Positions 48,225 to 57,567 of a DNA stretch of 64,000 bases are shown piece after piece; the first letter of the stretch is position 1, and the number at the start of each line of letters is the position of its first letter. Source of the stretch: Paracidovorax wautersii (GTDB lineage: Bacteria; Pseudomonadota; Gammaproteobacteria; Burkholderiales; Burkholderiaceae_C); the NCBI RefSeq assembly GCF_900113035.1, contig NZ_FONX01000002.1:186001-250000 (forward strand). Reading direction: 5' to 3'. Below the pieces are notes generated by a model. That model was not told the origin of the DNA. It worked only from the letters and a program-made list of their open reading frames with translations, and searched no databases. Position numbers and translations under genes: made by a program.

Positions 48225-50579
48225 ATGGCAGAACGTTCGTTTGTCGAAGAAGTCAAGAAGCTGCGCATGGGCGCTGGCGAGGTGTTCAGCGGCGAGGGCA
48301 TCCTCGCCGTCACCAAGGCCCTGCTCGAATCCGGCGTGGCCTACGTGGCGGGCTACCAGGGCTCGCCGATCTCGCACCTGATGGATGTGCTCTCCGACGC
48401 GCAGGACATCCTGGCCGAATACGGCATCCGCTTCGAGAACAGCGCCAGCGAGGCCACGGCCGGCGCCACGCTGGCCGCCTCGGTCAACTACCCGCTGCGC
48501 GGCGCCATCACCTTCAAGGCCACGGTGGGCACCAACGTGGCGTCCGACGCACTGGCCAACCTGGCCTCGGGCGGCGTGACGGGCGGCGCGCTCATCATCG
48601 TGGGCGAGGACTACGGCGAGGGCTCTTCGATCATGCAGGAGCGCAGCCACGCCTTCGCGATGAAGTCGCAGATGTGGCTGCTGGACCCGCGCCCCAACCT
48701 GCCCTGCATCGTGCAGGCGGTGAAGGACGGCTTCGACCTCTCGGAGGCCAGCAACACGCCCGTGATGCTGCAGATGCGTATCCGCTCCTGCCACCTGCAC
48801 GGCCAGTTCACCACCGCCGACAACGTGCCGCCGGCCTTCACCGTGAAGGACGCGATGGAGAACCCGGTGCGCGACCTCGACCGCATCGTGCTGCCGCCCG
48901 CGAGCTTCCTGCACGAGCGCGAGAAGGTGCATCAGCGCTGGCCCGCCGCCATCCGCTTCATCCAGGAACGCAAGCTCAACGAATTCTTCGCCGAAGGTGC
49001 GTCCGACGTGGGTATCGCGCTGCAGGGCGGCAACTACAACACCGTCATCCGCGCGCTGCAGAAGCTCGGCCTGGCCAACGCCTACGGCGACACGCAGGTG
49101 CCGCTCTACGTGATGAACGTCACCTACCCGCTGGTGGACGACGAGTTCGAGCGCTTCTGCCAGGGCAAGCGCGCCGTGCTGGTGGTGGAAGAGGGCCAGC
49201 CCAACTTCGTCGAGCAGAACGTGGCCGCCATCCTGCGCCAGCGCGGGCTGGACACCGCCCTGCACGGCAAGGACGTGCTGCCGCTGGCCGGCGACTACAA
49301 CACCGCCGTGGTGCTGGCCGGCCTGCGCGCCTTCCTGGAGCGCTACGGCATCGTGCAGCCAGAGGCCAAGGCCCCCGTGCAGCGCCGCGTGATCCCGCTG
49401 GTGGCCGCCAAGGCCGCCGCTGCCGCACCCGCCGCCGTGCCTGCCCCCGCGCTGGCCCTGGCCGATGGCGACGACGAGGAGGACGGCGACGTCATCACCG
49501 CCGACGACGGCGAAGGCAACGCCATTCCGGCCCGCAGCCTGGCGCGCCAGAACGACTGGGCGGCAGGCGGAGAGGGCGCTGCCGCGCCTGCCACGGCGCT
49601 CAAGCCGCTCGAAGAGATCGTGCATGCCCGCCCGCCGGGCCTGTGCACGGGCTGCCCGGAGCGGCCGATCTTCACCGCCGTCAAGCTCATCGAGCGCGAG
49701 CTGGGCCCGCACCACTACAGCGCCGACATCGGCTGCCACCTGTTCTCCATCCTGCCGCCCTTCAACCTGGGCAACACCACCATGGGCTACGGCCTGGGCG
49801 GCGCGGCGGCTGCGGCCTTCACCGTGGCGCCGGGCAGCGCGCCGGCGGGCAAGCGCGCCATCGCGGTGATGGGCGACGGCGGCTTCTGGCACAACGGCCT
49901 GACCACCGGCATCGCCAACGGGGTGTTCAACCGCAGCGACAACCTGACCATCATCGTGGACAACAACTACAGCTCGGCCACGGGCGGTCAGGACATTCCC
50001 TCCTCGCGCGCCGTGAACCCCACGCGCAGCACGGGCCACGAGATCGAGCAGGCCGTGCGCGGCGTGGGCGTGGAATGGGTGCGCACCATCCGCCGCACCT
50101 ACGACCTCAAGGCCATGACCAACGCCCTGCGCGAGGCGCTGACCACCCAGACCCCCGGCCCCAAGGTGCTGATCGCGCAGAGCGAATGCATGCTGAACAA
50201 GCAGCGCCGCGAGAAGAAGGAAGTGCGCCGTGCCCTGCAGGCCGGCGAGCGCGTGGTGCGCGAACGCTTCGGCGTGGACCCGGACACCTGCACGGGCGAC
50301 CACTCCTGCATCCGCCTCTCGGGCTGCCCCTCGCTGTCGGTGCGCACCAACCCCGACCCGCTGCGCCAGGACCCGGTGGCCACCGTGATCGACAGCTGCG
50401 TGGGCTGCGGCAACTGCGGCGAGGTCTCGCATGCCGCCGTGCTGTGCCCCTCGTTCTACCGCGCGCAGATCGTGAGCCACCCCACGCGCCGCGACCGCCT
50501 GCTGCAGCGCGTGCGCTCCGCCGTCATCGGCTGGCTGCAGCGCGGCGAGGCCAAGCGCCGCGCCCGCTACGCGTTCTGA
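48225..50579 (+). CDS. Indolepyruvate:ferredoxin oxidoreductase-like, TPP-binding (alpha) subunit
   Basis: Encodes 784 residues. The N-terminal pyrimidine-type TPP domain and domain II (AGYQGSPISHLMDVL, SASEATAGATLAASVNYP) are joined by an acidic, Ala-rich linker (about 405-450) to the TPP pyrophosphate domain. That domain has the IOR hallmark CTGCPERPIF (Cys474/477) and GDGGFWHNG. The C-terminus has Fe-S ligands CTGDHSC...SGCP and CVGCGNC...LCP (from about residue 725). The family decarboxylates aryl-pyruvates to aryl-acyl-CoA with ferredoxin. Because isatinate, the predicted product of the cyclase, is an aryl 2-oxo acid, conversion to 2-aminobenzoyl-CoA is proposed. The beta subunit is two genes downstream. 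Confidence 0.88.
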   Translation: MAERSFVEEVKKLRMGAGEVFSGEGILAVTKALLESGVAYVAGYQGSPISHLMDVLSDAQDILAEYGIRFENSASEATAGATLAASVNYPLRGAITFKATVGTNVASDALANLASGGVTGGALIIVGEDYGEGSSIMQERSHAFAMKSQMWLLDPRPNLPCIVQAVKDGFDLSEASNTPVMLQMRIRSCHLHGQFTTADNVPPAFTVKDAMENPVRDLDRIVLPPASFLHEREKVHQRWPAAIRFIQERKLNEFFAEGASDVGIALQGGNYNTVIRALQKLGLANAYGDTQVPLYVMNVTYPLVDDEFERFCQGKRAVLVVEEGQPNFVEQNVAAILRQRGLDTALHGKDVLPLAGDYNTAVVLAGLRAFLERYGIVQPEAKAPVQRRVIPLVAAKAAAAAPAAVPAPALALADGDDEEDGDVITADDGEGNAIPARSLARQNDWAAGGEGAAAPATALKPLEEIVHARPPGLCTGCPERPIFTAVKLIERELGPHHYSADIGCHLFSILPPFNLGNTTMGYGLGGAAAAAFTVAPGSAPAGKRAIAVMGDGGFWHNGLTTGIANGVFNRSDNLTIIVDNNYSSATGGQDIPSSRAVNPTRSTGHEIEQAVRGVGVEWVRTIRRTYDLKAMTNALREALTTQTPGPKVLIAQSECMLNKQRREKKEVRRALQAGERVVRERFGVDPDTCTGDHSCIRLSGCPSLSVRTNPDPLRQDPVATVIDSCVGCGNCGEVSHAAVLCPSFYRAQIVSHPTRRDRLLQRVRSAVIGWLQRGEAKRRARYAF

Positions 50580-50612
50580 CCCGGCAGCACCCCCGAAGCA
50601 GGAGATCCCACC

Positions 50613-51920
50613 ATGGCCGCACCCATCCCCACCACGGCAACCGCCAACCCGGTGCGCCCGGCCGTCACCCGGCGCGTGCTGTTCGCCTGCTGGCTGGCCA
50701 TCCTGTTCGAGGGCTACGACGTCGGCGTGATGGGCGCGGTGCTGCCCGCCATGGCCGAAGACCGCGCCTGGAACCTGAGCCCGCTGCAGCTGGGCGTGCT
50801 CAGCAGCTATGCGCTGGCCGGCATGTTCGTGGGCGCGCTGCTGGTGGGCACGCTGAGCGACCTGCTGGGCCGCCGCCGCATGCTGCTGGCCTGCGTGGCG
50901 CTCTTCTCGCTCACCATGGCGGGGGCTGCCTGGGCGCCCACGCCGCTGTGGTTCGGCGCGTTCCGCTTCCTGGGCGGCGTGGGGCTGGGCGGGGTGATCC
51001 CGGCCGCCGCCGCGCTCACCATCGAATACTCGCCGCCTGCGCGCCGCAGCTTCAACTACGGCCTGATGTATTCGGGCTACTCCTTCGGCATCCTGACCGC
51101 GGCGCTGCTGGCCATGCAGTGGATGCCGCAGATCGGCTGGCGCGGCGTGGTCGGCGCGGGGGCCCTGCCGCTGCTGGCCCTCTGGCCCATGGCGCGGGCG
51201 CTGCCCGAATCGCTCGAATACCTGGTGGGCAAGGGCCGCCAGCGCGAGGCCGGCGAGCTGGCGCAGCGCCTGGGCATGCTGGTGCCGCAGCCGGTGCGTT
51301 CCGCCACCGGGCAGGCCGCTTTCGGCTGGCGCCAGGTGCTGGCCGAAGTCTTCGCCCGCCGCCACCTGCGCGCCACGGCCTGCTTCTGGGTGGCGCTCTT
51401 CTGCGGCCTGCTGCTGATCCACGGGCTCAACACCTGGCTGCCGTCCATCATGCGCAAGAGCGGCTACGACCTGGGCTCCAGCCTCGGCTTCCTGGTCGTC
51501 TTCAGCCTGGCTTCGGCCCTGGGGGGCCTGTTCCTGGGCCGCATCGCCGACCGCTTCGGCGTGCGCGGCACGGTGGGCTGCTTCTACCTGGTGGGCGCCG
51601 CCGCCGTGCTGGCGCTGATGTCCCCCAACGGCCTGTGGGTGAACTACCTGCTGGTGGCGCTGGCGGGCCTGGGCAGCATTTCCGCCTCGCTCATCCTCAC
51701 CGGCCACCTGGCCGGCTACTACCCGGCCCAGGTGCGCGCCGCGGCCACCGGCTGGGGCCTCTCCTTCTCGCGCTTCGGCGCCATGGCCGGGCCGCTCGTG
51801 GGCGGCTACGTGGCCAGCGCCGGCCTGGGCGTCGCCGCCAACTTCATCGTCTTCGCCGCGGTGGGGGCGATCGCCGCCATCGCCGTGTTCCTGCTGCCCG
51901 CGCGCCCCGCGCAGGCATGA
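50613..51920 (+). CDS. MFS transporter, aromatic acid:H+ symporter (AAHS) type
   Basis: Encodes 435 residues with twelve hydrophobic segments. AAHS hallmarks are FEGYDVGVMGAVLPAM in TM1 and the loop 2-3 motif GTLSDLLGRRRML. The second half has GRIADRFGVRGTVG at the equivalent loop. These carriers import benzoate-type acids with protons. It sits between the two subunits of the ferredoxin oxidoreductase, so it is part of the operon and probably brings in an aromatic acid or indole derivative. The substrate is not proven. Confidence 0.9.
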   Translation: MAAPIPTTATANPVRPAVTRRVLFACWLAILFEGYDVGVMGAVLPAMAEDRAWNLSPLQLGVLSSYALAGMFVGALLVGTLSDLLGRRRMLLACVALFSLTMAGAAWAPTPLWFGAFRFLGGVGLGGVIPAAAALTIEYSPPARRSFNYGLMYSGYSFGILTAALLAMQWMPQIGWRGVVGAGALPLLALWPMARALPESLEYLVGKGRQREAGELAQRLGMLVPQPVRSATGQAAFGWRQVLAEVFARRHLRATACFWVALFCGLLLIHGLNTWLPSIMRKSGYDLGSSLGFLVVFSLASALGGLFLGRIADRFGVRGTVGCFYLVGAAAVLALMSPNGLWVNYLLVALAGLGSISASLILTGHLAGYYPAQVRAAATGWGLSFSRFGAMAGPLVGGYVASAGLGVAANFIVFAAVGAIAAIAVFLLPARPAQA

Positions 51921-51978
51921 GCGGCACCGCCTTCCCTTGCTTTCCCTTCTTCCTTGCTTGCTTTCTTCGGAGCCTTCC

Positions 51979-53496
51979 ATGACCACTGAACCGATCAAGA
52001 TCGCGATCCTCGCCATGGGCGGCGAGGGCGGCGGCGTGCTGGCCGACTGGATCGTCGATCTGGGCGAATCCAACGGGTACTTCGCGCAGACCACCTCGGT
52101 GCCCGGCGTGGCCCAGCGCACCGGCGCCACCATCTACTACGTGGAGCTGTTCCCCGGCGCCGACCAGACCGGCGCCCGCGTGCCGGTGCTGGCCCAGGCG
52201 CCCATGCCGGGCGACGTGGACATCGTGCTGGCCTCCGAGCTCATGGAAGCGGGCCGTGCCGTGCAGCGCGGCCTGGTCACGCCGGACCGCACGGCCTTCA
52301 TCGCCTCCACCCACCGCGTCTATTCCATCGCCGAGAAGTCCGCCATGGGCGACGGCCGCGTGGACAGCGACGCGCTGCTGGCCCAGGCCCGCCGCGCCGC
52401 GCAGCGCTTCGTCTCGTTCGACATGGCCGCCGCCGCCGAGCGCAGTGGCAGCGTCATCAGCGCCGTGCTGTTCGGCGCGCTCTGCGGTGCGGGCGTGCTG
52501 CCCTTCAACCGCCAGCAGTTCGAGGCCACCATCGAGCGCGGCGGCGTGGGCGTCAAGCCCAGCCTGAAGGCCTTCGGCGTGGGCTACGAACAGTCGCGCC
52601 AGGAAGCGCCCGAGCGCATCGCCTCCGACAAGCCCCAGCCGCGCCCCGCCGCCAGCGTGCAGCCCCGCCACCCCGCCGTGGCCCGCCTGGTGGCCCGCGC
52701 AGCGGCCTATCCGGCCGAGGCGGCGGACATCGCCGTCGAAGGCGTGCGCCGCCTGATCGACTACCAGGACATCGACTACGCCGCCCTCTACCTGCAGCGC
52801 CTCGACGCGCTGGCCACCGCGCGCGGCACCGACGCCGCGCTGCTGGCCGAAACCGCGCGCCACCTGGCGCTCTGGATGTCGTACGAAGACGTGATCCGCG
52901 TGGCGGACCTGAAGACCCGCGCCAGCCGCTTCGAGCGGGTGACCGACGAGGTGCACGCCAAGCAGGACCAGGTGCTGCACATCCAGGAATTCATGCACCC
53001 GCGCCTGGAAGAGATCTGCGAGACCCTGCCCGCCGGCCTGGGCCGCTGGCTGGCCCGCCCGCACGCCGTGCACCGCCTGGTGGGCCGCTTCACCCGCGAA
53101 GGGCGCATCGTGCGCACCAGCAGTCTGGGCGGCTTCCTCACGCTCTACCTGCTGGCGCGCTGGCGGCGCGGCCGGCGCAGCACGCTGCGCTACCAGCTGG
53201 AGACCGAGCGCATCGAAACCTGGCTCGCGCGCATCCAGCGCCTGGCCGCCATCGACCCGGCCCTGGCGCTGGAGGCCGCGCGCTGCCAGCGCCTCGTCAA
53301 GGGCTACAGCGACACCCATGCCCGGGGCTTGAAGAACTACGAAACCCTGATGGCCGTGGTGGACCGCCACGCCGCCTCCCTGGCCCCCGCCACGCTGCGC
53401 ACCCTGCGCGACGCGGCGCTGGCCGACGAACACGGCCGCAAGCTCGACGAGAGCCTGCGCCTGCATGCCCTCATCCCCCAAGGAATCCCCGCATGA
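51979..53496 (+). CDS. Indolepyruvate:ferredoxin oxidoreductase-like, beta/gamma subunit (long form)
   Basis: Encodes 505 residues. Residues 1-190 are the POR gamma-type domain (AMGGEGGGVLADWIVDLGES, SVPGVAQRTGATIYYVELFP) that binds CoA and closes the active site. The remainder is an extra helical domain (HLALWMSYEDVIRVADLKTR, VKGYSDTHARGLKNYE) found in long aerobic-type bacterial IORs and absent from the short archaeal IorB of about 200 residues. The start was placed at MTTEPIK after a pyrimidine-rich leader; an upstream Met adds only non-conserved sequence. Its stop overlaps the thioesterase start (ATGA). Confidence 0.88.
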   Translation: MTTEPIKIAILAMGGEGGGVLADWIVDLGESNGYFAQTTSVPGVAQRTGATIYYVELFPGADQTGARVPVLAQAPMPGDVDIVLASELMEAGRAVQRGLVTPDRTAFIASTHRVYSIAEKSAMGDGRVDSDALLAQARRAAQRFVSFDMAAAAERSGSVISAVLFGALCGAGVLPFNRQQFEATIERGGVGVKPSLKAFGVGYEQSRQEAPERIASDKPQPRPAASVQPRHPAVARLVARAAAYPAEAADIAVEGVRRLIDYQDIDYAALYLQRLDALATARGTDAALLAETARHLALWMSYEDVIRVADLKTRASRFERVTDEVHAKQDQVLHIQEFMHPRLEEICETLPAGLGRWLARPHAVHRLVGRFTREGRIVRTSSLGGFLTLYLLARWRRGRRSTLRYQLETERIETWLARIQRLAAIDPALALEAARCQRLVKGYSDTHARGLKNYETLMAVVDRHAASLAPATLRTLRDAALADEHGRKLDESLRLHALIPQGIPA

Positions 53497-53945
53497 ACCC
53501 GCGCCACTTCAGCCGCACGCACCGCATCCGCTTCTCGGAGTGCGACCCCGCCGGCATCGTCTTCTACCCGCAGTACTTCGTGATGTTCAACGACCTGCTG
53601 GAGGCCTGGGTGGACCAGCTGCTGCCGCAGGTGGGCTTCGCCGGCTACATCGGCCAGCTGCGCTTCGGCATGCCCACCGTGCGGCTGGAGGCCGACTTCC
53701 GCGCCATCAGCCGCATGGGCGACGACGTGACGCTGACGCTGGATGTGGCGCAGCTGGGCGGCAAGTCCATCACGCTGGAGCTGGCCTGCAAGGGTGCCGA
53801 CGGCGAGCCGCGCATGCGTGTGCGGCAGGTGGTGGTGACCACCTCGCTGGAGACGCACCAGGCCGTCGCCATTCCCGACGTGCTGCGCCATGCCCTGGCG
53901 CCCGAGGCGGGCGACGAGCCCGGCACCCCCGACGACACCCATTGA
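53493..53945 (+). CDS. Hotdog-fold acyl-CoA thioesterase (4-hydroxybenzoyl-CoA thioesterase type)
   Basis: Encodes 150 residues. The motif RIRFSECDPAGIVFYPQYF with Asp18 is the active-site loop of the Pseudomonas-type 4HBT family, and VRLEADFRAISRMGDDVTL completes the hotdog core. It should hydrolyse an aryl-CoA to the free acid. Coupled to the gene before it (ATGA) and 19 bases before the aryl-CoA hydroxylase, it fits release of a hydroxylated aryl-CoA (gentisyl-CoA or 5-hydroxyanthraniloyl-CoA) for the ring-cleavage dioxygenase. Confidence 0.9.
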   Translation: MNPRHFSRTHRIRFSECDPAGIVFYPQYFVMFNDLLEAWVDQLLPQVGFAGYIGQLRFGMPTVRLEADFRAISRMGDDVTLTLDVAQLGGKSITLELACKGADGEPRMRVRQVVVTTSLETHQAVAIPDVLRHALAPEAGDEPGTPDDTH

Positions 53946-53964
53946 GACAAAGAAGGAGCGCACC

Positions 53965-56292
53965 ATGAAAATCGCCTGTATCGGCGGCGGCCCCGCCGGC
54001 CTGTATTTCGGCCTGCTGATGAAGCTGCAGGACCCGTCCAACGAGGTCGTGGTCATCGAGCGCAACCGGCCCTACGACACCTTCGGCTGGGGCGTCGTGT
54101 TCTCCGACGCCACGCTGGAGAACCTGCGCACGGCCGACCCCGTCTCGGCCGAGACCATCGCGGCCGAATTCAGCCGCTGGGACGACATCGACGTCCACTT
54201 CAAGGACCGCATGATCCGCAGCGGCGGCCACGGCTTCATCGGCATCGGCCGCAAGAAGCTGCTCAACATCCTGCAGTCGCGCTGCGAGGAACTGGGCGTG
54301 CAACTGGTCTTCGAGACCCAGGTGCAGGACGACCAGGAGATCGCCCGCCAGTACGGCGCCGACCTGGTCATCGCCAGCGACGGCATCAACAGCCCCATCC
54401 GTACGCGCTATGCGGATACCTTCCAGCCCGACATCGACCAGCGCAACTGCCGCTTCGTGTGGCTGGGCACGCGCAAGGTGTTCGAGGCCTTCACCTTCAT
54501 CTTCGTGCCCACCGAGCACGGCTGGTTCCAGGCCCATGCCTACCAGTTCGAGAACGGCCTTTCCACCTTCATCGTCGAGACCACCGACGCCGCCTGGCAG
54601 GCCGCCGGCATCGACAAGATGTCGCAGGAAGAAGGCATCGCCTACTGCGAAAAGCTCTTCGCGCCCTGGCTGGACGGCGAGCCGCTGATCTGCAACGCCA
54701 CCCACCTGCGCGGCTCTGCCGTGTGGATCCGCTTCCCGCGCGTGATCTGCCAGCACTGGGTGCAGTGGACGCAGCCCGACGGCGCGCAAGGCCGCGACGT
54801 GCCCGTGGTGCTGATGGGCGATGCCGCGCATTCCGCGCACTTCTCGATCGGCTCGGGCACCAAGCTGGCGCTGGAAGACGCGATCGAGCTGGCCAACACG
54901 CTGAAGGGCGGCGGCGACCTGCGCGAGCGCCTGCAGCACTACGAGCAGGTGCGCGGCGTGGAGGTGCTCAAGATCCAGAACGCCGCCCGCAACTCCACCG
55001 AATGGTTCGAGAACGTGGCGCGCTACGCCGGCCTGGAACCCGAGCAGTTCGCCTATTCGCTGCTCACCCGCAGCCAGCGCATCAGCCACGAGAACCTGCG
55101 CCTGCGCGACCCGGCCTGGCTTGAAGGCTACGAACGCTGGCTGGCCGAACGCTCCGGCGTCGAGACGCCCGCCAGCCAGCCGCCGCGCCCGCCGCTGCTC
55201 ACGCCCTTCACCGTGCGCGGCGTCACGCTCGCCAACCGCATCGTGGTCTCGCCCACCATGCTCTATTCGAGCCAGGACGGCGTGCCCGGCAACTTCCACC
55301 TCGTGCACCTGGGCAGCCGCGCCCTGGGCGGCGCCGGCCTGCTGATCGCCGAGGCCACAGCCGTGGCGCCCGAGGCGCGCATCACCCCGGGTGACCCGGG
55401 CCTCTGGAACGACGAGCAGGTCGCCGGCTGGAAGAAGGTCACCGACTTCGTGCATGCCCAGAGCGGCGCGCGCATCGGCGTGCAGCTCAACCACGCGGGC
55501 CGGCGCGGCTCCACCCAGCTGGGCTGGGAAAAGCCCGACCACCCGCTCGCCGAAGGCAACTGGCCGCTGGTGTCGGCCAGCGCGCTGGCCTACCGGCCCG
55601 GCATCTCCGCCGTGCCGCGCGAAGCCACGCAGCACGATCTGGAGCACATCCGCGACGGCTTCGTGGCGGCAGCGCGCCGTGCGGCCGAGGCCGGCTTCGA
55701 CTGGCTGGAGCTGCAGGCCGGCCACGGCTTCCTGCTCTCGTCCTTCATCTCGCCGCTGACCAACCGGCGCACCGACGCCTACGGCGGCTCGCTGGAGAAC
55801 CGCCTGCGCTTCCCGCTCGAAGTGGTGGCGGCGGTGCGCGCCGTGTGGCCCGAGCACCTGCCGCTGTCGGTGCGCATCTCGGCCACCGACTGGGCCGAAG
55901 GCGGCACCACCGTCGATGAGGCCGTGGAGATCGCCCGCCGCCTGAAGGAAGCCGGCGCCGATCTGGTCGATGCCTCGTCCGGCGAGGTCACGCCCGAGCA
56001 GAAGCCCGTCTATGGCCGCATGTTCCAGGCGCCCTTCGCCGACCGCATCCGCAACGAGGCGCAGGTGCCGACCATCGCCGTGGGCGCCATCACCGAGGCC
56101 GACCAGGTCAACGGCATCGTGGCCTCGGGCCGTGCCGACCTGTGCGCCCTCTCGCGCCCGCACCTGGCCAACGCCGCCTGGCTGCTGGACCAGAGCGCCC
56201 GCCACGGCTGGCGCGACGTGCAGTGGCCCGCCGCCTACGAGTGGGGGCGCGACCAGCTCGAACGCGGCTACGCCCGCGCCGGCCAGGCCTGA
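53965..56292 (+). CDS. Bifunctional aryl-CoA 5-hydroxylase / OYE-type oxidoreductase (salicylyl-CoA or 2-aminobenzoyl-CoA type)
   Basis: Encodes 775 residues in two fused domains. Residues 1-385 are a flavin monooxygenase: [20 protein letters not shown] and [20 protein letters not shown]. Residues about 400-770 are an old-yellow-enzyme reductase: [44 protein letters not shown] and SVRISATDW. The same fusion is known as 2-aminobenzoyl-CoA monooxygenase/reductase in Azoarcus and as salicylyl-CoA 5-hydroxylase in databases; both hydroxylate C5. AAGGAG lies before the ATG. Its place between a thioesterase and a gentisate-type dioxygenase implies that the aromatic hydroxylated product is used. Confidence 0.92.
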   Translation: MKIACIGGGPAGLYFGLLMKLQDPSNEVVVIERNRPYDTFGWGVVFSDATLENLRTADPVSAETIAAEFSRWDDIDVHFKDRMIRSGGHGFIGIGRKKLLNILQSRCEELGVQLVFETQVQDDQEIARQYGADLVIASDGINSPIRTRYADTFQPDIDQRNCRFVWLGTRKVFEAFTFIFVPTEHGWFQAHAYQFENGLSTFIVETTDAAWQAAGIDKMSQEEGIAYCEKLFAPWLDGEPLICNATHLRGSAVWIRFPRVICQHWVQWTQPDGAQGRDVPVVLMGDAAHSAHFSIGSGTKLALEDAIELANTLKGGGDLRERLQHYEQVRGVEVLKIQNAARNSTEWFENVARYAGLEPEQFAYSLLTRSQRISHENLRLRDPAWLEGYERWLAERSGVETPASQPPRPPLLTPFTVRGVTLANRIVVSPTMLYSSQDGVPGNFHLVHLGSRALGGAGLLIAEATAVAPEARITPGDPGLWNDEQVAGWKKVTDFVHAQSGARIGVQLNHAGRRGSTQLGWEKPDHPLAEGNWPLVSASALAYRPGISAVPREATQHDLEHIRDGFVAAARRAAEAGFDWLELQAGHGFLLSSFISPLTNRRTDAYGGSLENRLRFPLEVVAAVRAVWPEHLPLSVRISATDWAEGGTTVDEAVEIARRLKEAGADLVDASSGEVTPEQKPVYGRMFQAPFADRIRNEAQVPTIAVGAITEADQVNGIVASGRADLCALSRPHLANAAWLLDQSARHGWRDVQWPAAYEWGRDQLERGYARAGQA

Positions 56293-56347
56293 GAAGGTGT
56301 GAAAGAACCCGCCAGTTCATCGCACAGCTAAGCAAAGGAGCATCGTC

Positions 56348-57505
56348 ATGGCACAAACGCAAGACGCTACGAAAGACGCAGGCAACTACGACCAGTACCG
56401 CGAAAGCATCGCCGGCCGTGCGGACGTGGAAGACACGCCCGAGCTGGTCGCCTACTACCGCGATCTCGAACAACTCAAGGCCGGCGCCCTATGGACGGTG
56501 GCCAACAAGATCGAGCCCTGGCAGCCCAAGTCGGCCTCGGTGCCGGTCCTCTGGCGCTACCGCGACCTGCGCGAGCACGTGCTGCGCTCGGTCGAGCTGG
56601 TCACGCCCGAGAAGGCCGGCCGCCGCGTCATCTACCTGAACAACCCGGGCCGGCAGGAAGTCTCCGCCGCCGTGGGCTGGCTCTACTCGGGCCTGCAGGT
56701 GATGCACCCGGGCGAGGCGGCTTCCGCCCACGCGCATTCGGCCTCGGCGCTGCGCTTCATCATGGAAGGGCGGGGCGCCTACACCGTGGTGGACGGCCAC
56801 AAGATGACCCTGGGCGCCAACGACTTCGTGCTCACGCCCAACGGCACCTGGCACGAGCACGGCGTGGAAGCCGGCGGCCTGCCCTGCATCTGGCAGGACG
56901 GGCTGGACATCCCCCTGGTCAACGCCATGGAGGCGGGCTTCTACGTCGTCCACCCCGACCTGCGCCAGGCCGTGGGCCACCCGGTGGACGATTCCACCGC
57001 GCTCTGGGGCGCGCCGGCCCTGCGCCCGCACGGTCTGGGCTGGAACAAGCCCTATTCGCCGCTCTTCAAGTACGAATGGGCGCCCACCTACGAGGCCCTG
57101 GTGCGCCACGCATCGGTGTCGGACGGCAACCCCTTCGACGACGTGCTCATGCACTACACCAACCCGGTCACGGGCGGCCACGTCATGCCCACCATCGGCG
57201 CCAGCATGCAGCGCCTGCGTCCGGGCTTCGCGGGCAAGGCGCATCGCCACACCGGCAGCTTCCTCTACCAGGTGGCCAAGGGCCGCGGCCATTCCATCAT
57301 CAACGGCCAGCGCTTCGACTGGCAGGAGCGCGACATCTTCTGCGTGCCCTCCTGGGCCTGGCACGAGCACGCCAACGCCTCGCAGACCGAGGACGCCTGC
57401 CTGTTCTGCTTCAGCGACCTGCCGGTGATGGAAAAGCTGGACCTCTACCGCGAAGAGGCGCTGGCCGACAACGGCGGCCACCAGCCCGTGTCCGCGCCCG
57501 CCTGA
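56348..57505 (+). CDS. Gentisate 1,2-dioxygenase family ring-cleavage enzyme
   Basis: Encodes 385 residues forming a bicupin. The N-terminal cupin has MHPGEAASAHAHSASALRFI and NGTWHEHG, giving the His ligands for Fe(II). The C-terminal cupin has FAGKAHRHTGSFLYQVAKGR and PSWAWHEHAN. Length and motifs match gentisate dioxygenases, which split the C1-C2 bond of 2,5-dihydroxybenzoate to maleylpyruvate. If the upstream route uses 2-aminobenzoyl-CoA, the substrate would be 5-hydroxyanthranilate and the product a maleamoyl analogue. AAAGGAG precedes the start. Confidence 0.92.
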   Translation: MAQTQDATKDAGNYDQYRESIAGRADVEDTPELVAYYRDLEQLKAGALWTVANKIEPWQPKSASVPVLWRYRDLREHVLRSVELVTPEKAGRRVIYLNNPGRQEVSAAVGWLYSGLQVMHPGEAASAHAHSASALRFIMEGRGAYTVVDGHKMTLGANDFVLTPNGTWHEHGVEAGGLPCIWQDGLDIPLVNAMEAGFYVVHPDLRQAVGHPVDDSTALWGAPALRPHGLGWNKPYSPLFKYEWAPTYEALVRHASVSDGNPFDDVLMHYTNPVTGGHVMPTIGASMQRLRPGFAGKAHRHTGSFLYQVAKGRGHSIINGQRFDWQERDIFCVPSWAWHEHANASQTEDACLFCFSDLPVMEKLDLYREEALADNGGHQPVSAPA

Positions 57506-57567
57506 TCACCACCGAAACCCTCGTTCATCCCCTTTCAACCGATTCACCCCCACTGGAGACCCGCACC

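Noticed and set aside
48135-52133. Minus-strand open frame of 1332 codons across three catabolic genes
   Set aside because: It spans several real plus-strand genes and is His/Gly/Gln/Arg-rich shadow sequence.
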